Assembly (NCBI GenBank): GCA_026119855.1
Contig: JAOWBW010000300.1
Span: forward strand, 843,954-907,953
Direction of reading: 5' to 3'
Origin: Campanula takesimana
Lineage: Eukaryota > Streptophyta > Magnoliopsida > Asterales > Campanulaceae
Length of the DNA: 64,000 bases
Shown here: piece by piece, positions 1-13,140 of the stretch
How the letters are laid out: each line of letters starts with the position of its first letter
Position numbering within the stretch: the stretch's first letter is position 1
Program-made: the position numbers and the translations under genes
Notes under the pieces: generated by a model
What the model saw: only the letters and a program-made list of their open reading frames with translations
The model's database searches: none
Told to the model about the DNA's origin: nothing

Positions 1-2567
1 TTACCTTTTAAATCTTTGTCAAGCTTGTTTCCCGTGGCCATTGGAGTGTCGTATGCTTTTGCATTTTCAAGTCCCAATTTCAAGATTAAGTCTCTTGTGT
101 ACTTGGCTTGATTAATGAAGATGCCATCATTCAATTGTTTGATTTGAAGTCCGAGGAAGAATGTGAGTTCTCCCATCATGCTCATCTCAAACTTGCTTTT
201 CATGAGCTTCTCAAAGCGCTTACAAAGTAACTCATTTGTAGAACTAAATATAATATCATCGACATAAATTTGAACAAGTAAAGAATGATCACTATACTTA
301 GCAATAAAAAGAGTTGTATCAATTTTACCACGCTTGAAGCCTTTCTCTAGCAGGAATTTTGAAATAGTATCGTACCATGCTCTTGGAGCTTGCGTAAGTC
401 CATACAAAGCTTGAAGCTTGAAGACATGATTTGAAAATCTGCTATCTTCAAATCCTGGTGGTTGTGCTACGTAGACCGTCTCTTGGAGTTTACCATTGAG
501 AAATGCGCTCTTCACATCCATTTGGTAAATCTTGAATTTCTTGTAAGAGGCATAAGCTAAGAAAATTCTTATAGCTTCAAGTCTTGCTACAGGCGCAAAC
601 GTTTCATCATAGTCGATTCCTTCCTCTTGCCTATAGCCTTGTGCAACCAACATTGCTTTATTTCTGGTGATGCTTCCATTCTCATCCATATTGTTTCTGA
701 ACACCCATTTTGTACCAATAACTCCTTGGTTATGAGGTCTGGGTCCTAAAGTCCAAACCTTGCAGCGCTCAAATTGGTTAAGCTCTTCTTGCATAGCAAT
801 AACCCAGCTTGAATCTTGGAGCGCTTCATCAATCTTCTTTTGTTCGATTTGAGAGATAAAGGAATGATACTCTTCAAAGTTTGATGCTCTCCTTGTACGA
901 ACCCCTACATTGAGATCGCCAATGATGTTTGTTGTTGGATGATCTCTAACTTCATGAACCTCGGGAGGTAAATTTGGTTTAGTAGTAGTAATACGAAGAT
1001 CTTCAATGGGTACTTCATTTGCTCCAGCATCAAGATCATCAAAGGTGATTTGCTGAAGCAGAGAAACATCATGCGCAGGAGAGGGTGTCAGCGCATCAGG
1101 AGTTGTGACTTTTGGTGCAGCATCTGGTGTATGCGCATGAGATGGACTTCCTTGATTCTTATTTTGATCAAATTGATTATCATTCTGCGCAGGTGCAGCT
1201 CGTGGCTGCGTACCTGTCTCATCATTCTCAGCAGAATCATTTGGAGCCAAATGTGCTCAAGGAGAGAATGTTCATCAAAAGTAACATGTATAGATTCTAC
1301 AATTACTAGAGTAGTTCTATTAAAAACACGAAAAGATTTTGAATGTGTGGCATACCCGACAAAAATACCTTCATCTGCTTTGGCGTCGAATTTACCTCTA
1401 TGATCTTTGCCATTGTTAGGATTTTGCAGCCAAAAATCTTGAAGAAAGCAATGTTGGGCGCTCTTCCTCTCCATAGCTCATATGGAGTTTTTTTGTAGGC
1501 TTTGTTGATGAGGGATCTATTCTGAGTAAAGCAAGAAGTGTTGATAGCTTCTCCCCAAAAATACTTTGGAAGCTTTGCTTCTCTATTATTGTCTTTCCAT
1601 CCTCAATCAACGTGCGATTCTTTCTTTCCACAACGCCATTTTGTTGAGGAATTCCAGCAGCAGAGAAATTGTGATCGATTCTATGGTCATCACAATATTA
1701 AACAACACCATTATTCTTGAATTCAGTTCTATTGTCTGATCTAACGCTTACGATGTCATCTTCTTTTTGAGTTTGGAGCTTTCGAAAGAGAGTAGTCAAG
1801 ATATCATAGCAGTCATCTTTGGATATCATCATTTCAACCCATGTGTATCTTGAGTAGTTATCCACCACAACTAAAGTATACTTGTTTCCTCCAATGCTTG
1901 CGGTGGTGACAAGTCCAAACAAATCCATGTGAAGCGGTTGTAAACATTTGGAAGTTGAAGAAGCAATCTTGCTGGAGAAAGACTGCTTAGGTTGTTTACC
2001 AAGCTGGCATGCTGCTCATTTTCTATCATGATGGTCAGCTACTTTGGGAAGTCTTTTGATAAGATTTTCCCTTCCTAGCTTAGCCAAATCCTTGAAGTTC
2101 AAATGAATTAAGCGCTTATGCCATACACTTACATTCTTTGCTACAAAATAGAGATTAGTGATAGAATTTACAGCAGTAAGATCAATAATGTAAACATTAG
2201 CCTTACGAGTCCCTGTGAGCAAAGTGAGTCTAGATATGCCATCTTTGATATAGCAGTGCATTGAAGTGAAATGGCATTCAAGACCTTTATCGCAGAATTA
2301 TGATATGGGGAGCAGGTTGTGCTTGAGTCCTTCTACGAGAGCAACTTTTTCAATGCACACTTTATCTTTTCTGATTCTTCCATATCCAATAATGTGCCCT
2401 TTGTTGTTTTTTCCAAAAGTTACTGAGGCACCTCTACCTTCATGCACATCTTCAAGGGCATTGACATCTCCAGTCATGTGTCTAGAACATCCATTGTCGA
2501 GATACCATATATGCGCTTTAGCTTGTGAAGAGTACGCAGTGAAGCAGGAGACCTGAAAGATAGACAT
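1..2567 (-). pseudogene. SIRE-minus pol (protease, integrase, reverse transcriptase; 3' end off window)
   Basis: Protease remnant at 2567-2298 has LDNGCSRHMTGD where the plus copy has LDSGCSRHMTGD, so the aspartic-protease D-S-G is altered. Integrase follows: WHKR zinc-binding part near 2120, core with VVVDNYSRYTWV near 1860, and PQQNGVVERKNRTL near 1640-1610. A TAA interrupts it near 1698 and frameshifts follow near 1560 and 1240. From about 1030 to the window edge reverse transcriptase reads well, with VAQGYRQEEGIDYDETFAPV near 640, QMDVKSAFLNG near 520 and the catalytic YVDDII near 260. RNase H and any 3' ORF lie off the window. The enzyme set cannot be made from this copy. Confidence 0.9.
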
Positions 2568-2603
2568 TAAAACGTAGGTCCCCTTTATTCTTGGGTCCTA
2601 GAG

Positions 2604-4875
2604 TTAGCAACTATTGACAACCCACTCCTGTCTAACCTTAAGATTTTTACATCCCTTGGCATTAGGAGCAAATCGCAAAAGGCATTCTGCAGCCTTATGA
2701 CCTAAACCATCACACACAACACAATGATGTAAGCCACTTATAGATTGGTTTTTTACAAACTCTTTACTATTCTTTGGCTTAGCATTCTGAACTGGAGCAA
2801 TTGAACTGGCTTTGACAAACACCATTTTTTAAGGTTTGGGTGCGCTTTTCTTAAGAATGCGCATCTGGCGTTGAGGCGCATGGATTTCATGCGCATAGCC
2901 CTTGTGCGCAGATTTGACATTCGAAGTTAAAGCGCAACCATAGTCAGAATATGAGTTGTCAAGCGCAGGTTCAACTTTAGCCTTACCCTTGGCTTTCCTA
3001 GTTTGCTTCTTTGGGTAGACATAATGGAAATTTTGTCTTTGGACTTTCTCCTGTCTTTTACCCATTGAGGCAGAATGCTTTGCTTTAGGAATTTCATGAG
3101 TTTGCTGGGGTGTTGTAAATTCCTTTTCCATTTCAGAGCAAACAGCGCATTTAAAGTTATCACTAGTTGAGAACCCCAAGCCTTCCTTATCTCCACTGGC
3201 TTTTTGGGATTCTAGAATGTGATCCATAGTGACACGAGATTTGGTCCACTCATCAGTGATCTTTGTGAGATCAGTTACTTGAGCAGCCAACTCTTCGTTT
3301 CATACTTTAAATAGCGCATTTTGATCTGTTAAGAAACGGTTCTTTTCAGTAAGAGGAGTCATGCTCTTAATCTGCTCTTTAAGGAGGGTGACTTTTTTAT
3401 TTTAAAAGAGTTTTCTCCGTCTTAAGCTGTGAAATTTCTCCAATTCATAAGTCCACTGCTTCTTTCATAGAATTAAATTTCTTTATTACCTTTTCAGCTT
3501 GTTGAAAAATAGACTCTTGCTAAGCAGCAGAGTCATCATTTTATATTACAATTTCAGCAGGAAATTCAAGAGATTCTTTGCGCGATGGCGCAGCTGCAAC
3601 TTTCTTTGATAAGTCTGCTCTGGCAAATAAGTACTTGCCATTCTGTCTGCTTGGCGTCAGGTGTCCCATTTCAACCAATTCATGGATAGTGGGACCTTTC
3701 TTCCTTTTTATAGTTCTTGGCTCATTCGGTGAGTTCATATCAGGAACATCATTTTCTGAATCGCTATCGTCAGCATTCGCCACTAAGCAGAGCAGTACGT
3801 CTTCAGAGTCATCATCATCACTGTACTCTATGTCAATCTCTATCCAGGTCTTGAGCTCCTTTTCTGCGCAGTCTTCTTCAGCAACCATTCCGCGCTGCTT
3901 AGACGATCTTTGCGCATTGTTCCTCTTCATGTACTCAAATTTTGGAGTAGGGCATTTTGATGCAAAGTCATGCTTTCTACAGTTGTAGCAAACCAAGTCA
4001 TCATCTTTCTTTGAGTCTCTGCCTCGAGAGAACTTAGCTGGAGTTTTACTTGAGGATCCTGGCTTTGAGAATTTCCTACACTTTTGAAATTGCTTTACGA
4101 ATATAGCGAAATCATCATCATCCATTTCTAGTAAAGAGGAAGTGGAGATTTTGTCTGAGGTTTGAGCAGGCGCAGGTTCTTTTTGCGCAACCATTGAAAC
4201 TAATTTTCCCTTTCCTTCAGTTTCATCAATTCGTTCAAGTTTGAGCTCGAACACTTTTAAATTAGCATACAAACTGCGCAGAGGCCAAGTATCCAGAAAT
4301 CCAGAATCTTCCAGATGACTTTCCTTGTGCACATATCTAGAACCAAGCGCATCTAAGAATTGAGAATTGATTTCTTTGTTGGTGAATTTCTTTCCAAGAG
4401 ATATACATGAATTTACAACAGTACAATAACGATCATATGTTTGTCTCAGGGTTTTACCGTCAATTCTCATGAAACAGTTGAATTTTCGTTGCACAACAAA
4501 TCTTTTGTTTTCCTTGCTAACCTTGTCACCATTCACATAGCCTTCAATAGAATCCCATAGCTTTTTTGCAGTTGCGCAGCTCACAATTTGATTGTGCGTG
4601 GAGAGGTCCAGGGTGCTGAGAATGATGTTCCTTGCTCTTCCATCATAGCCAACCCATTTCTTTTCTTCATCAGTCCATTCCTCCTTGCTCTTCTTGATTG
4701 TAGGAATTTCCTTATTTATAGTAGTATCAGGATTTGCCTTCATGGGAATGTAAGGTCCTTCAATAACAACGTCATGGAGGATCTCGTCAATTGGCGAAAA
4801 ATGAATGAGCATGCAGTGCTTCCAGATGTCGAAGTGATCTTCGTTGAGCACGGGAACATGTGAATAGTTAGCCAT
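2604..4875 (-). pseudogene. SIRE-minus gag
   Basis: The start at 4875 aligns with the N-terminus of the intact plus-strand Gag. A 444-codon frame runs to a TAA at 3541, and the C-terminal part continues in another frame (3290-2604), so there is a net frameshift between 3541 and 3290 plus a stop at 2829. The first zinc knuckle has lost a residue (CYNCRKHDFASKC, so the CCHC spacing fails); the second, CVVCDGLGHKAAEC near 2720, is intact. The frame ends at TAA 2604-2606, the same stop used by the plus copy. GCGCA words are frequent through the gene. Confidence 0.88.
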
Positions 4876-4956
4876 TGCCTAAGATTTTGAATCCATCTTG
4901 AATCGGCACCCAAGCTGTTAAGCTTGAAAAACAAAACAAGTTTTATGAAGGTGTTT

Positions 4957-4968
4957 GCTCTAATACCA
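4957..4968 (-). other. Primer binding site of SIRE-minus
   Basis: The reverse complement is TGGTATTAGAGC, two bases inside the LTR. It is the initiator-Met-tRNA site TGGTATCAGAGC with one C-to-T change. Confidence 0.85.
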
Positions 4969-4970
4969 AT

Positions 4971-6329
4971 TGTTGGTCCCAAAGGGGCAACAAGGGTATG
5001 AAAAATAGCTAGAGGGGGGTGAATAGCGTTTTGAAATTCTTTTCAAACCCTTTTACAAATCAATGCCTTATGCGCATAGTTCTCAAATAAGCTAAGTATA
5101 GCGCGTAGAGAGAGTGTGAAATGCACAGCGGAAATTAAAGCAGCTACTGCGCAGAGACTAAAACGCATGCGCTAAGTTTTGGCTAAAGAGTTGGTTAAAA
5201 TTGTGCTAAGACAATAAGCAATAACAAACACAGCAGCAAAGGTAAGCAATCTGATAAGATCAAACAAGAAAATATTTCAGAAATAAATAAGCAGGAGATA
5301 AATAGCAAGAACAATGAACAAGCTATTTGGAGAGGTTCGATCGATAAAAGATCTACGTCCTCTACCAAGATGGTAAGTCTTGGATTTTCTAACTATACGA
5401 TTTATATTGATGTGAGGAGCTTTTACAAGATTACAATGAATCAAAACTCATATCAAAATCTATTCTATGAAGAGCAAATCCTTGACTAAAACGGTGTATC
5501 TCAAGAAGTAAGATCTAAATCATTGAAGCTTCAAGAGGTGTGTGTGTGTCGGAAATTTTGGGCTCTAAGAATCTATGAGATGAAGAGCACGAAGAATTCT
5601 GGGTGTTACAAGGCTTAGGATCTGGGTAGGAGTTTGAAGGTATGAAGGTTTGAAGGTTTGAAGGTTGTTCTTATGAATCTGGGATTTAAGTAGCAATCTT
5701 CAGAACTTCAAAGATACTTAGGAAGCACAAACTCTAGCAACTTGGAAATGAAGATGAGCAGGCTATTTATAGCTGAGAGTTTAAAACTAGCCGTTGGAGC
5801 TCTGAACAAGGACAATGAGCTAGCTTAATGTGATTGGCGCGCAGGTGTCCTTTGTAGCCGTTGGAGAAACAGCATGAAGACAAAATTCAAATCTTCTTCT
5901 AGAAGGTTGACAACTGTCTTCATTTGAAATATTTCCTCTGAGCGCATCTCTATCATTGGATTTGCTGAGTGTGCTTGTTTTATCGTATCTGCACACCTCA
6001 GCACTTTTAGCTTTTAAAAAGCGTACATCTTCTTAGCGCTTTCCAAGTTTGGGAATCTGAAAACATTGAAAACTGAACAAGTATGGATGCTGCGCAGTAA
6101 GGACCTGCGTAGAGATGTCCTACGCAGTGACTAAAGTCTTGCTTAGTTCTTCGATCCTTTTTTGCCCCAAGTCCTATATTCTAAGCCTATAAAATAAAAT
6201 GGACTAAGCTAAAAATTGAAGTTATTAAACTTCTTACATAGGGTCCTAAAGTCCATAAAATACAAATAGGTGATGGTATCAATCAATTCTAACATAAATA
6301 GGAGGGTTAAGAAATAAGCATACCCAACA
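4971..6329 (-). repeat. 5' LTR of SIRE-minus
   Basis: The 1359-bp LTR begins (minus sense) TGTTGGGTATGC at 6329 and ends ...CCAACA at 4971. It matches both LTRs of SIRE-plus. A TATA box, CTATAAATAG in minus sense, lies at 5763-5772. Several TGCGCA or GCGCA words lie on either side, for example near 5072, 5151, 5838 and 6092. Confidence 0.92.
5763..5772 (-). promoter_or_regulatory. TATA box in SIRE-minus LTR
   Basis: CTATTTATAG on the plus strand reads CTATAAATAG on the minus strand. The same box is at the matching place in both SIRE-plus LTRs. Confidence 0.75.
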
Positions 6330-6335
6330 GTTTCA

Positions 6336-7862
6336 ACCCACCGAATATAAACATGGCTGGTAAGATCCTTTGTAGTAAGCCCTGGATAATAGATTCAAGG
6401 GCAACAGAACGTATTACCTGTGATGAAAATTTACTTGAAGGACGCAATAATAATAGCGCTAGTCTTCCGGTACAGATACCAAACGGAACTCAAGTTCCTG
6501 TCAAGAATGTTGGGAGTTCTTTGTTACCTAACGGGCTCAAAGTTGATCATGTTCTTAACATACCAGATTTTAAATGCAATCTTCTTTATGTGAGCCGAAT
6601 AACGAAAGATATGAACTGCGCTCTTACATTCTTCTCGGATTTTTGTATCTTGCAGGACTTACGTTTGAGGAACCTGTTTGGAGTGGGTAGTCAACGCAAT
6701 GGTCTCTATCACTTGCAGTCATCAAACGGAGGAGGTATGGCTTTGTCTGTGAAAGTGAATTCAGAAATCTAGCATCAAAGACTAGGACATGAATCCAATG
6801 TTACACTCCAAAGTATTCGGTCTTTAGATTTTAAAATTGGTGTCAAACATTGTGATTCTTGTTTGAGGGCAATGCAATCTAGGCTTCCTTTTTCTCCTAG
6901 TTCAATTAAAACCAGTTTTTGTTTTGATCTCTTACATTGTGATATATGGGGAGGTTATAGAACTGCATCTTTTTCGGGTGCACATTATTTTATGACTATT
7001 GTGGATGATTATAGTAGGACTGTTTGGGTTTATCTCATGAGAAACAAGTCTGAAGTTGCATGTTATTTACCAATGTTTTGCAATATGGTTCCGATACAAT
7101 TCGGAAGAGAAGTAAAACGAATTAGAGCAGACAACGGTGATGAGTTTCAATCTAACCTCATGTTAGATTATTATTCTAAACACGGGATTCTCTTTGATAC
7201 ATCATGCACAGACACACCACAACAGAACGGGGTGGTTGAGCGTAAGCATAGACATATTTTAGAAGTTGCAAGGGACTTGAGGTTTGAGGCTGGTTTGCTA
7301 ATTAATTTTTGGGGCGAATGTGTGCTCACAGCAGTTTACATTATAAATAGGTTACCTTCACCCGTCATAGCAAACAACGCCTTATGAAATTTTACTAGGA
7401 AAGAAACCCACTTATGAACATTTGCGTGTCTTTGGTTGCATAGTGTATGCTAAAGATAACAAAAAAGGGAAAGATAAGTTTAGTTAAAGGGGGAGATGTT
7501 GTGTCTTCGTGGGATACCCAATCTCACAAAAGGGGTATCGAGTATATGAATTGGAGAGTGGTAAAAAATTTACAAACAGGGATGTACGATTTTTTGAAGA
7601 CAAATTCCCCTTCAAAGATGGTACTGTGCGGATGGGTGGTGATTGGGTCTCTATATTAAGAGACAAACAATGTGAAACAGACTATGAAGATTTTGGGCAG
7701 CCTGCTACTCAACTTGGTGATAGGCACGAAAGACAGGAGCAGAATGACGATTCACCAGGCCAATCACCAGACGACCAGATACAGGTTGAACCACAACATG
7801 AAAGGAACATGATTGAGGTTAACCCAAGAGAAAGGGCAGAAGACAACATTCGCAGAAGCAGC
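6336..7862 (+). pseudogene. Copia1 pol, protease and integrase part
   Basis: The protease site reads WIIDSRATERIT where Copia families normally have DSGAT, so the catalytic glycine is now arginine. A TAG at 6770 falls where WHQRLGH should begin, consistent with TGG to TAG. The integrase core is recognisable: DLLHCDIWG near 6930, MTIVDDYSR near 7000, IRADNGDEF near 7125 and PQQNGVVERKHRHIL near 7220. Stops and a frameshift follow at 7385-7510; then a frame with GYPISQKGYRVYE runs to 7862, where the Gypsy LTR interrupts it. Confidence 0.88.
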
Positions 7863-9176
7863 TGTAGACACCCTACCTTGGACCTCTCACCCCGATTGCG
7901 TACATAGTATTTTTATTTAACTTGTTTTTGTTAATTTCTGTTACTTCGGTTAAGTTCCTAACTGATTCCATTAGTTTTGGACTAAACTGCATAACGGAAT
8001 TAATTTTAGAGTCATTCTGTCATTCTGTCTTTCTCAGACGCGGGCGCCTCCGATACTGTCCACGGCCCGCGCGCGCTTCTCGCCCTAAAAGCCGGAAGCG
8101 CGCGCCTCCCGATATGGCAGTAACGGATTGCACCATTTTGCCCTCCCTTTTCTTATTTACAACATCCTTTCTTGATCACAAAAAACACTCTTTTTACATC
8201 CACATTCATCCCCCCTTATTTTGTAACTCCCAAATCCTTTATTCTAGCCTTTTCCAAAAAACAAATGATTTTATCTTTATTTCTTTTATTCTCTTTTATT
8301 TATTATTTTATTTATCTTATTTTTGATTGGTCAATTCCATTTCACATGGATTGATCATCTTTCCCTCCAACCTTTCCCTCTCTTTTTTACCAATAAAAAC
8401 CCCCCTTCTTCTACCTTAGAAAAGGGACCTCAACATTTTCTCTCTAGCCAAAACTCTAGACTTTTGGGACTCTCTTTTTGGACAAAACTTTTATCATCTA
8501 CAACGACAATATACATAAATTCTCCCAACAAGAGTTCTTAGTAACAAGACTCTACACAAATTGTTCTACAACAATTTTTCTACAACAACACCATTTTCAA
8601 GTCCAAGTTTGAAGTCCTCTTTCTTAAGGTACTTTATTCTTCTTCTCTTATTTTACATGTCTTAGTAATGTATGCAATCCCCATCAATTGGGACATGACC
8701 AAATGACCACTTTACTACATTAAAGTTGGTTAAGGTTATCTCCCTACATTTTAATCTCTATTTTAATTTACCATTCTTTTCTTAACATAATTGTTAGAAT
8801 AGTTTGACATGTAATCTTTACCATTAAATAAATAAAACAACTCTATTTTATTTTCCTTTGTATATTTCCTTTTTCTTTTCATTGTAATTGTTAGCACTCG
8901 TATATTAATAAATCGAAGGACTTTCTCATGCATTAGAATACCAAAAGTAGCAAGACCCGCGTAAGCGGGGAGGAGTGGGTGTTTAAGTACTTCCCACTCC
9001 GTCACCTAACCCCCGAACCCATCTTTTCCCGAATCTCTGGTTTTGTATATAAAATTGGCTTCTTTTAGGTTTTTCTTATGTTCCTCTAAAACATAGGTGG
9101 CGACTCTTAAAATCAATTAGACATCCTAGGATAATTCACCGCTTTAGACAAGTGGGGGTTTCCCGGGGTATCTACA
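7863..9176 (+). repeat. 5' LTR of the Tat-like element
   Basis: This 1314-bp LTR has a GC-rich block at 8042-8107 with GGCGCC and two GCGCGCGC words in otherwise AT-rich DNA. The TATA position reads CAATAAAAAC near 8391, where the 3' LTR has CTATAAAAC. A CCCGC-GTAA-GCGGG inverted repeat lies near 8957-8970. Confidence 0.93.
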
Positions 9177-9177
9177 G

Positions 9178-9195
9178 TGGTGACTCCGCTGGGGA
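9178..9195 (+). other. Primer binding site of the Tat-like element
   Basis: TGGTGACTCCGCTGGGGA starts two bases after the LTR. Its position and form resemble the tRNA-Arg-type sites described for Tat/Ogre elements; I identify the tRNA from memory of that family, not by alignment. Confidence 0.6.
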
Positions 9196-10164
9196 TATAG
9201 AGGGTTAAACTTGCATTTTCTGCTTCCCATATCAATGCTCTGAGGCGCGCGCTTCTGGGTAGATTCCCAGAACATCATTTAGATCCCAGAACAGAAGCAG
9301 TGCACAGAAACATAACAGAATGACAGTGTGGGCACCGAGCCTGCACAAAAACAATTTTACTTTCTGTTTATTTTTATCGGTCACACGGGTGATTCGAAAG
9401 TTGTAAATTATGTGCTTATTTGCTTTTATTTCTTTTTTTTTCTTTTGAAAAAAAAATATATATTTTGTCACTTGTTAGACCTCACACTACGCGCACAATT
9501 CTTATCAACCGCTCACAATCGAGTCGCACAAGTCCAACTCCAAATCCGTCGAGGCCCGTCCTAGGAAGTTTCAAGCTCCACTCGACCTTGACTCTTCCGA
9601 AGCGGTAAACCTCATCCCGTGGCGTAGTTCACGACTACATGCCGGGGGTGACCTTTAAGCCTCTCTTTAGCCGAGCACAAGCCACACAATTCTTAGTTTA
9701 GGTTCTAACACTCTGTGACCAAGTCGGTTTTCATGTACCGAGATTTCCCAAAACTAATGCCATCAAATCATACATGCCGTTTCCAAGAGAAACAAACGGT
9801 TGTCATGGACGAAATAAAAATCCGTCCCCAAAGTGGTTATTATGGACGAAAATAAAAAATCCGTCCCCGCATGTATACTTAATGACATTAATTTATTTTA
9901 ATCCCGTCACATGTAGGAATGACAAGCGTGGTGGAATCCGATGAGTCTATGGGACCGCGAGATGGTCTATATACTAGTGTGACGATTCCACTATTTTTCT
10001 AGAAACCCCAAAAAAGGACTATGTCCTTCCGACTTTGTAAAAAAAAAAAAGAGTCATTTTCCTTATGTGGTTTGAGTCTTTTCTTGTTTGTGGGTGAAAT
10101 CATTTTACTCAAAAGGTGTTTGTGGGGCCAATCTAAGATCAACCGTGTTCTCTTAATAGGTCTA

Positions 10165-11179
10165 ATGGCTTCCAACGGCAACAACAACAAGGGTGAGAAC
10201 ATTTCTGTGTCCAACGAAGAGTTATTCAACATGGTGAAAAGGGCAAATTGATGCACTAGCCGAGAATGTCCGCCGCAGGGATGATTTATGGCAATCCCGT
10301 TACGAGCATATGGAAATGGCCCATAAGAAAGAAGTAGCCAAACTCGAGAACCAATTAAAGGGGCTCACGAATGAAAGAAAGGAGGTCCAAAGTTTCGATG
10401 CCGGTTTGGTCAACACTCTCATGTCCGACATTGACCAAAATCTTAGTGGGCTAAATTTGCACAAAGGCCCAAGCTCCGATCTTCATCATGCTTCTTTTCT
10501 CGTGAAAACTATGGTGGCTCTTCCTGAAAAATTCAAGATGCCCGATATTGGCAAGTTCAAAGGCACCTCTTGTCCCGATGCTCATGTCGACTCCTACATT
10601 TGGGCCATGATACCAAAGAAAGTGTCTCCTCAAATGATGGCACAATGCTTCCCACTTACTCTCGAGGGGGTCGTAAAAGATTGGTATATGGGTCTTTCAG
10701 TTTCCACCCGCCTCAATTGGCATGCCGCTATGCTTGCCTTCAATTCACAATATCAAGGCAATTCCATGTTCCATCCTACCAAGAAAGAATTGGAGAGCAC
10801 CATGCAAGAGGGTAATGAATCATTTGGGGACTTTTCTCGACGTTGGAATGACAAGTTAGCCGAGATGGTTGATAGGCCCTCAAGGAAGGAACAAACGGAC
10901 ATCTTCTTGAAGTGTTTGAAAATGGACTACCGCACTCGTCTTAGTGGGGCCTTTTATCCGGATTTTGCAAGCATGTACGATGCGGGAATTAGAGTTGACA
11001 ATTTTCTCCGAGAAGTGGCCGAGTCCTCCTATGAGACAAGCCTCGATGACGAAGGGTTCCCGAGCAATCTGAGCAATGACATGGAAGAATGTAGTGACAT
11101 GGAAGACTACAACGACAATGAGGAATACAACGACATGGGGGATGACGACAACAATCTCCGTTTCTCTTTCTCTACCTAG
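10165..11179 (+). pseudogene. Tat/Ogre-type gag, one frameshift
   Basis: Translation would start at ATG 10165 (MASNGNNNKGEN). One extra G near 10243-10246 throws the frame into a TGA at 10248. In the next frame the protein runs uninterrupted to TAG 11177, about 335 residues in all. A charged, probably coiled-coil N-terminal part (10310-10400) is followed by the retrotransposon-gag core, with PDIGKFKGTSCPDAH near 10540, a DWYMGL motif near 10680 and FGDFSRRWNDK near 10830. The C-terminus is very acidic (DMEECSDMEDYND). No zinc knuckle and no protease follow. It is nearly intact, which fits selection on gag until recently. Confidence 0.82.
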
Positions 11180-13140
11180 AAATAGGATTTAAAAAAAAAA
11201 AAAAAAAGAGTCAAAAGTCCTCTTAAGTGTGCACTAAAGTTTTCTTTCTTCCCACTTGTGTGAATGTTCGAGTCAATTATCAAATTAAAGTCGTTCTTGT
11301 CCTCATACACCATTCCAAGTTGTTCAATTTAATTCTTGGCAAAATGATGAAAAGATGTCTAAACAAGTTCTAGAACGAAGGCCATCGCTTGAACGCCTAG
11401 GGGATAAACATCGACGACGACATCAACAACGAAGACAGGTGGAGCAACAATCATGAAGAAAAGTTTTCAAAAAGGGATAAAAAAAAAGGGCTCGCTAGGT
11501 TGAAATCCTCAAATCAACCTAGGCAAAAGTTAGAGCACAAAAAAAAAAAAAATAAAAAAAAATCCCCCTCAATCAAAGAAGTACAAGATCAACATCATTC
11601 CACCGATGAAGGACGAAGCAACAACCATCTCGACGAATGGAGCATCCACAAGAACTACGGTGACCTGAGCCTCTTCACTGGAGGAACGTAGGAAACCTTT
11701 GAGTCCGGTCTCATGCAAGAAAGAAGATATGTTTAGCCCTAGCGCGTTATGGTGATCGGCCTTTCTCTCGAACTTGTCAAGACATATTTGTACGATTCAT
11801 TTGCCAATGAATTAATCACCTCAAGATTGAACAACTTTCCTAGATTTGGAATCACTTTCCGTTCCTTGTCAAGTCTAGGGCTTCTATTCTTTCTGCATAC
11901 TCCCAATTTCTTGCAATCAAACTGGGGCTTTCTTTCTCTTCTCTCTTAATGACTTACTTGCCTTCGTGGGTCATTCAAAAAAATCTACACATACATGAAG
12001 TCAATACTAGGGACACTTCCCTAGTCGAGTCAATGTCACTCATCTTTAGTGAAAAGAGGTCTTCACCGCAAAATCACATGTCTCTCATGCTCCGCTAGAG
12101 TCAATGCACACTTCCTCATTAATCGAGTCAAAATGAAGACGCAAAAGAGATGCCCGCTAGATTGAAAACCTGAAAGGGCGGTCTAGGCAAAAAACAGGGT
12201 GCGTCATAAAAAATAGAGAGAGTGAGAGAGAGAAGGGAAAGAGAAATGGAGATCTCCGGCCTCTAAAGAAGACAACTGCACGAGTTCTACATCAAATCTC
12301 CTCAGCAAGCCAATTCCCCACCGAGTCAACTTTGGAATGGCAAAAGGCTCGACAAGATGTGGCACAATCAAAGGTTGTTTTGGGATATTGTTCTCCAGCA
12401 GTGTGCCATTTTTGGGTTCATGAAAAAGAAGGCCCGAGGTTGCACAAGTAATCCCCAGCAAGCCAATTGGTTTGGATCACAAATGGCAACAACATGTGAC
12501 TCAATTTTCGAGCTTCTACACGTATGTATGCCGAGAAATGGTGTAACTCTTGCCATGTCCTCTTATGTTTTTCCCCCATACGAGGACGAGTCTCTTGCTT
12601 TTCTCGACAAATGATGACGCCCTAGGGGCTATGTGACTCGAGAAAGAAAACTTCTCTCGCTTCATTTGACAGTTAATGAGCCCTAGGGCTACGCTCAAGA
12701 AAGACGTGTGAGACTATCCTCAAAGTCCCTCAAAAGAAATGTCGAGAAGCACCTTTTTGTCATGTATGCTCATACTTGTTCCCCCGATCAAGGATAGGCC
12801 CTTCTCATTCCACTCCTAATCAATGGTGTCACTCTAGGGGGTACGATCAAGTTTTAAAGGCTCCCTCGGCAAGAAGAAATTCACTTTAGTGTCCCCGGCG
12901 GAGTCATGTGCAACATTGGAAGCTTTCTCAATTCGGCACCGAAGATCTCAAGGGGCTTCGCAATCTACAATCTTTTGGGCTACGGCATTACAGTGATACA
13001 AACAAAGGGCAATATTGGGGCTTCGCAACCGACAGTCTTTTGGGACAACAATGCTTAAGCAATGCAATGTGGAGAAGTCTTATATAAAAGAGATCAAGCT
13101 TCAAGGGTCTCCCAACACCTCAAGTCAAAGGTCTCTTGGT

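Larger units (their letters stand above)
1..6329 (-). mobile_element. SIRE/Maximus-like Copia retrotransposon, 5' part (SIRE-minus)
   Basis: Read on the minus strand the order is LTR (6329-4971), Met-tRNA primer site, long gag, protease, integrase and reverse transcriptase, which is Copia order; the rest lies beyond the left edge. The proteins closely match the plus-strand SIRE copy at 32002-62204, including the long Gag with two zinc knuckles, a feature of the SIRE/Maximus lineage. The element sits in Copia1, whose reading resumes at 6330; GTTTC at 6330-6334 would be one target duplication, but its partner is outside the window. Coding regions are broken by several stops and frameshifts. The lineage is inferred from Gag length and layout. 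Confidence 0.9.

Noticed and set aside
1088..1474. A separate 128-codon minus-strand gene
   Set aside because: It is a frameshifted piece of SIRE-minus integrase/linker (HRGKFDAKADEGIFVGYA).
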